Assembly: GCF_004681185.1 (NCBI RefSeq)
Contig: NZ_SRIF01000002.1
Location: 248,001-312,000, forward strand
Reading direction: 5' to 3'
Length of the DNA stretch: 64,000 nt
Source of the DNA: Haloarcula amylovorans
GTDB taxonomy: Archaea > Halobacteriota > Halobacteria > Halobacteriales > Haloarculaceae
Shown here: in pieces, positions 60,801-64,000 of the stretch
Numbering within the stretch: the stretch's first letter is position 1
Layout of the letters: every line of letters begins with the position of its first letter
The notes under the pieces: generated by a model
Told to the model about the DNA's origin: nothing
Database searches by the model: none
Seen by the model: only the letters and a program-made list of their open reading frames with translations
Position numbers and translations under genes: made by a program

Positions 60801-61720
60801 TCATCACCGCCACCGGTGACAACGACAGCGCCTTCATCGGCGGGACGAACGTCGAACTCGTCGTGAACGGCGAGGTCGTCTCGAACACGAACGTCCGCCT
60901 GCCGCCGAACTCGACGGACGTGACCGTCGAGTTCGACTACACCATCGACAGCCCCGGCGACTACGACGTGGTCGTCCGGACGGCCGACGGAACGGTCCTC
61001 GCCAGTTCGACGGTGACGGTGCAGCCACCAGAGACCATCGTCGATATCAGCGACCCCAACGACGACGACTACGGCCCGGGTTCGTACACGTACCCGACCG
61101 CGGACGCATTCGAGCCGGAGGCGTTCGACCTGCGCTCGTTCACGGTCAACCAGACGCCGAGCTTCCAGCAGTACGCCTTCGAGGTTGAGAACCTCACTGC
61201 CGCCTTCGGCGGCCGGTTCTCCCCGCAGATGTTCGTCTGCTGGATCCGCGACCCGAGCAAGAGCGGCGGCTCGACCACCAGCCTCGACGACATCGGCGCG
61301 AACGTCGAGTTCGAGGAAGAGTGGCACTACCGACTCCGCGTCGACGGGTTCAACCTCGACCTCGTCAACGCAAACGGCGGCGCGGTGCTCGACGACGACG
61401 GCGACCCGGTCACGCCGCGGGTCTCCACCGACTTCGAGGAGGGCACAGTGACGCTGGGCGTCGACAGCGAGGCCTTCGACAGCGCAGACGCCGCCAGTCT
61501 GAAAGTCGTGCCGATGGTCCAGTCCGAGGACCGCGGGACGCTCCGTCCGGTCGACGTGACTAACGCGGCATACGTCTTCGGCGGCGCGAAAGAGGGTGCA
61601 GTCGACAACGCACCGCTCATCATGGACCTCATCACGCCCGAGGGCGTCGACCAGCCCGACGCGCTGGCGTACTCCGACACGGAGAAGGCGACGCTGCCGT
61701 TCGTGTCGCTCGGTGAGTAA
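57827..61720 (+). CDS. Secreted multi-domain glycoside hydrolase, GH97 family
   Basis: A 1297-residue exported enzyme. The N terminus is a Tat signal (SRRQFVGGLASLL). Residues about 50-330 are the GH97 N-terminal domain (TVTSPDDSIAVTVDV, SELGFDFQ) and about 340-660 the barrel (KYVGIWWLM, KHRTYPNRAATETVKAQEYD, HVTLPFTRMLAGPMSYQPG). A CBM6/35-like insertion follows at about 684-793 (SVSFTVRDVANAGEYDLHLRY), then the GH97 C-terminal domain (FDFLETVPAGGWDDTEV), a CARDB-like unit (about 975-1065) and a glucodextranase-C-like module to the end (DDYGPGSYTYPTADAFEPEAFDL). It should cleave alpha-linked glucosides or galactosides; the linkage is not determined. Confidence 0.88.
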   Translation: MSEDRLTRSSTYSRRQFVGGLASLLAAATFSREVSAATAEPVTSGDDSATQTVTSPDDSIAVTVDVGDGVPTYSVSVDGTTYVTSSELGFDFQNQQSFGASAGGDVTALTVSGSERGSEVERWDPIWDQYDSVREEYNYLRVGLEEEAIPGRQATLELRVFNDGLGFRVVFPEAFGNSEGNFVITSENTAFNFADDYTSWWIENRFAQPDNEPGRFEAEYQETPLSEIPSGTEEQIPGGSSVREGAHTPLTMDAGDVHLSVHEADLTDYATLSIAPDGEGGTDFSAELAPLPDGTKVAAEAPHVTPWRTVQVGSTPGDLVESSLIPLLNDDLNEDVLPNGETDWIEPKKYVGIWWLMIAGSANWEYKTDEEISNSGNNPASYIHGARTERMKRYLKFASESGIDSVLAEGWNQGWDTYPGDGTGLEMGVDDSYPDFDLFELTDYGANLDPATEFTIHNETAGNVVNYEEQIRDGIFAGYDGEGIHSIKNGYVSNPGLGFEGDGSFATHNHHSQLAVNHHEFVAREAAANRQLLERHEADKPTGKHRTYPNRAATETVKAQEYDGFGALGSDVDEDHHVTLPFTRMLAGPMSYQPGIFDITFNDSTGGRIQTTRAKQLAMYPTYHAGLQMAADRIEAYVSPEFEVGQLLQAQSGELDGMITSDDWRNAFGGHYVPVDPNSEPSGASVSFTVRDVANAGEYDLHLRYASDAEENAQRVKDAGGPQATLSVNGDERTINPEFTEYWDQWEIFTTTVSLSEGDNTVAIELNYDDSGGSFEGDVGGFNLNTVAVTETGESSPVPAEFVGYTPENENFDTVPEFDFLETVPAGGWDDTEVVDAAIADYSVTARQKDDEWFLGAMTDEQGRAIDVPLSFLSSGDDEEKGRGKGHEKNCPHDGDNGPGNGRGPNGPKYVAEIYTDGIGAGSAANATEVEISEAIVNPSTTLLASMAQSGGTAVRFRRAEGREIRDLPEYERPTQEFDVTIDGNPYVQEPFITATGDNDSAFIGGTNVELVVNGEVVSNTNVRLPPNSTDVTVEFDYTIDSPGDYDVVVRTADGTVLASSTVTVQPPETIVDISDPNDDDYGPGSYTYPTADAFEPEAFDLRSFTVNQTPSFQQYAFEVENLTAAFGGRFSPQMFVCWIRDPSKSGGSTTSLDDIGANVEFEEEWHYRLRVDGFNLDLVNANGGAVLDDDGDPVTPRVSTDFEEGTVTLGVDSEAFDSADAASLKVVPMVQSEDRGTLRPVDVTNAAYVFGGAKEGAVDNAPLIMDLITPEGVDQPDALAYSDTEKATLPFVSLGE

Positions 61721-61759
61721 CCGCCCGTAGCGGCTCTCTACTCTTTCGTCTTTTAATCG

Positions 61760-62506
61760 CTACTCTGTTTTCTCACTCGACTCGACGGCGGCCATCGCCG
61801 ATTCGAGCGTGAACGCTCCCTCGTACAGCGCGCTCCCGACGACGACGGCGGCCGCGCCCGCGTCTTCGAGCGCCAACACGTCCTCGACGGTGGCGACACC
61901 GCCGCTGGCGACGACGGGGATGTCGACGGCCTCGACGAGCCGTCGGACTGGCTCTGTCCTGACTCCCTCCAGTTGCCCCTCGACGTCTACGTCGGTGAAG
62001 AGGATGCCGCCGGCACCCAACTCCTGATAGCGCGTCGCGGCTTCGGCGGGGTCCAGTCCGGTGCCCTCGGTCCATCCCGAGACGACGACTTCCCCGTCTT
62101 TCGCGTCGAGACTGACGAGGACGCTCTCGGGGTGCTCCTCGCTTATCTCGGCGACGATGTCGGGGTTCTCGACGGCGGCGGTACCAAGGATGACGCGGTC
62201 GACGCCCCGGTCGAGCAGCGAGATGGCGTCCGCGGCGGTTCGGATGCCCCCGCCCAACTGCACCGCCACGTCGTCGCCGACGGCCGAGAGCACGGCGTCG
62301 ATGGCGGTGGCGTTCTCGCGCTCGCCCTCGAAAGCCCCGTCCAGATCGACGAGGTGGAGCGTGCGCGCACCCGCTTCGACCCACCGCTGTGCGGCCTCGA
62401 CTGGGTCGCCATACGTCTTCTCGGTGCCGCGCTCGCCGCCCACCAACTGCACGACCTGTCCGTCCTGCATATCGACGGCCGGAATCACCTCGAACTCGGG
62501 AAACAT
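61760..62506 (-). CDS. hisA: ProFAR isomerase (HisA)
   Basis: A 248-residue TIM-barrel enzyme of histidine synthesis that isomerises the N'-formimino ribotide. FEVIPAVDMQDGQVVQLVGG (including catalytic Asp), LHLVDLDGAFEGE and VQLGGGIRTAADA are diagnostic; VVASGGVATVEDVLAL supplies the second phosphate site. It is a separate transcription unit from hisB, 7 kb away. Confidence 0.95.
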   Translation of the reverse strand: MFPEFEVIPAVDMQDGQVVQLVGGERGTEKTYGDPVEAAQRWVEAGARTLHLVDLDGAFEGERENATAIDAVLSAVGDDVAVQLGGGIRTAADAISLLDRGVDRVILGTAAVENPDIVAEISEEHPESVLVSLDAKDGEVVVSGWTEGTGLDPAEAATRYQELGAGGILFTDVDVEGQLEGVRTEPVRRLVEAVDIPVVASGGVATVEDVLALEDAGAAAVVVGSALYEGAFTLESAMAAVESSEKTE

Positions 62507-62635
62507 GGCCGTGGCTGGGTCGGCGGCGGGCGAAAGCGTGTCGGTCCTCGCAGCTGTCTGGGCCGTCTCTCGTGAGAGACCGAGTCGACACGCTAGCGGG
62601 GGAACCCTTATACTCGCCCCTCCTCATCGAGGGAC

Positions 62636-63289
62636 ATGGCAGACAGTGGGCCCGAACCGTCGGGACTCGAATCGCTTCTCTTTGGCGAACGAGCCGACCT
62701 GTACCGTCGATTCGTCCGCGCGACGGGCGTGGTCACAGTCGTCTTAGTGGCCGTCTACGCGGTTGTCCGGGCGGGATGGGTGGGTCTGGGAGCGGGGACG
62801 ACGGCGGCGCTCGGTACGGCGGCGGGCGTCGCCGTGGCGATTCTCGTCCTCGCTGGACTCGTCGAGTTCGTCGTCCTCGGGCGGGTCTACCAGCGCGGGA
62901 CGACCGAAGTGGCACAGACGGCCGCCGAACTCGAAGCCGCCGCCGAGCAACTCGAAGAGACGGCCGAGGAACTGGAGACGACCGCCGACACTGTCGAGGA
63001 CGCCGCGGACACGGTCGACGAAGCCGCGACGGACGTAGAACGAACCGCCGAGGACGTCGAGGAGGCCGCCGAGTGGGCGGGTGCCGACGACGCGGCCAAT
63101 CGCGTCACCGAGGCGACCGAACAGGCCGAGGCGGCCAAGGACAAGACAACCGACGCGAAGACCACCGCAGAAGCGGCCACGGAGGAGGCCGAGGCCGCCA
63201 AAGCAACCGCGAACGAGGTCGAGGAGACGGCGGCCGAACGACGCGAGCGACTGGGGAACGCGGCCGACGACGGCGAGAGCGACCAGTAG
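62636..63289 (+). CDS. Membrane protein with an Ala/Glu-rich coiled-coil tail
   Basis: A 217-residue protein. Two hydrophobic helices (about residues 31-48 and 54-80) are followed by a cytoplasmic or external tail of about 120 residues that is almost entirely Ala, Glu, Thr and Asp, in heptad-like repeats such as AELEAAAEQLEETAEELETTADTVEDAADTVDE. This predicts a long coiled coil. No enzyme motif is seen. It precedes the third PiT gene by about 60 bases in the same direction, suggesting a possible unit. Confidence 0.7.
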   Translation: MADSGPEPSGLESLLFGERADLYRRFVRATGVVTVVLVAVYAVVRAGWVGLGAGTTAALGTAAGVAVAILVLAGLVEFVVLGRVYQRGTTEVAQTAAELEAAAEQLEETAEELETTADTVEDAADTVDEAATDVERTAEDVEEAAEWAGADDAANRVTEATEQAEAAKDKTTDAKTTAEAATEEAEAAKATANEVEETAAERRERLGNAADDGESDQ

Positions 63290-63346
63290 GGTCGCTTCCC
63301 GGCCCGTTGTCGGTAGCCTTTAACGACCGGCGAGTCTGCAAACGGT

Positions 63347-64000
63347 ATGGTCGAGTTGTTATTTATCGTTGGCTTAGCTGTTGCCGTCTTCGTCGGGTTC
63401 AACATCGGTGGGTCCTCGACTGGCGTCGCCTTCGGCCCGGCCGTCGGGAGCGACACCATCTCGAAGACGGCGGCGGCAGGGCTGATGACGGCCTTCGCAC
63501 TGCTGGGCGGTGCGACCGTCGGCACGGAGGTCATCGAGACGATGGGCGGTCGCATCGTCCCGAGCGACCAGTTTACGCTGCTGGCAAGTGTCACGGTGCT
63601 CTTCTTCGTCGGCCTCGCGCTGCTGGTCTCGAACCTCTTCGGCGTTCCCGCCTCGACGTCGATGACGGCCGTGGGAGCCATCGCCGGGCTGGGTGTCGCT
63701 AGCGGAACTATCGACTGGGAAGTGATGGGGCGCATCGTCTCGTGGTGGCTGGTCGCCCCCATCGTCGCCTTCTGGCTATCGGCAGTCGTCGGCCGGTACC
63801 TCTACCCCCATCTGGCGGCCCGCATCGTCTTCGAGACCGACACGCCGGGGACCTCCCGGCGCGAGCGCGTCGGTCAGTTCCTCGTCGTCGCCATCGGCTG
63901 TTACATGGCGTTCTCGGCGGGCGCGTCGAACGTCGCCAATGCCGTTGCACCGCTAGTCGGAAGCGGCGAACTTGCGCTGTATCCGGGCGTCGCGCTCGCC
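63347..64000 (+). CDS. PiT-family inorganic phosphate permease, copy 3 (3' truncated by window edge)
   Basis: The first 218 codons are seen and the frame remains open at the last base. GFNIGGSSTGVAFGPAVGSDTISKTAAA is the first half-signature. The fragment has about six hydrophobic helices and VSNLFGVPASTSMTAVGAIAG, typical of PiT phosphate transporters, ending near the second half-repeat (SAGASNVANAVAPLVGSG). It differs clearly from the other two PiT proteins in this window, being closer to the classical PitA type. The ATG at 63347 fits the first helix. Confidence 0.88.
   Translation, partial: MVELLFIVGLAVAVFVGFNIGGSSTGVAFGPAVGSDTISKTAAAGLMTAFALLGGATVGTEVIETMGGRIVPSDQFTLLASVTVLFFVGLALLVSNLFGVPASTSMTAVGAIAGLGVASGTIDWEVMGRIVSWWLVAPIVAFWLSAVVGRYLYPHLAARIVFETDTPGTSRRERVGQFLVVAIGCYMAFSAGASNVANAVAPLVGSGELALYPGVALA

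Overview
The window reads as a chromosomal segment of an extremely halophilic archaeon (class Halobacteria). The evidence is high GC, strongly acidic predicted proteins, twin-arginine (Tat) signals on almost every exported protein, archaeal versions of housekeeping enzymes (PurO-type IMP cyclohydrolase, HMGT-type IleRS, haloarchaeal HVO_0234-like and DUF5828-like proteins), and TATA boxes about 28-30 bases before start codons, which suggests leaderless mRNAs. The genus is not resolved. No rRNA operon, CRISPR array, insertion sequence or complete prophage was seen, so most of the window looks like core chromosome.

Region by region. 1-7.3 kb: the end of an aspartate kinase, a remarkable array of short triloop hairpins, a phosphoesterase, purO, an HNH nuclease beside tRNA-Gln(CTG), a universal stress protein, a PiT permease, a glycosyltransferase and a LUD protein. 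7.4-22.3 kb: leuS (bacterial type) and ileS bracket a Tat cupin, a heavy-metal-associated (HMA) domain gene with a decayed tandem copy, a rhomboid protease, an RNase H-like nuclease, a ParA-like protein without the Walker A lysine, a Tat lipoprotein built around a Phe-Pro-Asp repeat, a HIT protein and a family 4 uracil-DNA glycosylase. 22.4-36.9 kb: prs, hemL and nirA, then an amt-glnK-Lrp nitrogen operon, a DUF58/DUF4129 membrane operon without a local MoxR gene, hemB, a DedA protein and a CinA-like protein. 37-46.4 kb: an Hdr-like membrane iron-sulfur oxidoreductase, a Cmi4-like protein, a solitary Cas4-like protein, Sua5/redoxin/glutaredoxin, a CNNM/CBS protein, a second PiT permease, a DUF5828 protein and a DJ-1/PfpI protein. 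46.5-64 kb: a TAXI-TRAP transporter operon, upp, a Tat-exported HExxH protein, a YigZ/IMPACT protein, an ACT regulator with hisB, an amphi-Trp protein, an MFS/TrmB/GH97 carbohydrate module, hisA, a coiled-coil membrane protein and the start of a third PiT permease.

How the genes fit together. Nitrogen: nirA makes ammonium from nitrite while amt-glnK import it and sense nitrogen status. Haem and sirohaem supply: hemL and hemB feed the tetrapyrrole pathway that NirA's cofactor depends on. Nucleotides: prs, purO and upp. Histidine: hisA and hisB lie 7 kb apart. Phosphate: three PiT-family permeases. Carbohydrate use: a secreted multi-domain GH97 enzyme, a sugar-type MFS transporter and a TrmB regulator.

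The most unusual items are (i) the FPD-repeat Tat lipoprotein, (ii) the clusters of perfect hairpins with three-base loops, dense after the aspartate kinase gene and apparently also carried in frame inside ileS, and (iii) an inverted-repeat structure made of tRNA T-arm-like sequence just downstream of tRNA-Gln. All function calls come from reading the sequence and from family knowledge; no database search was run.
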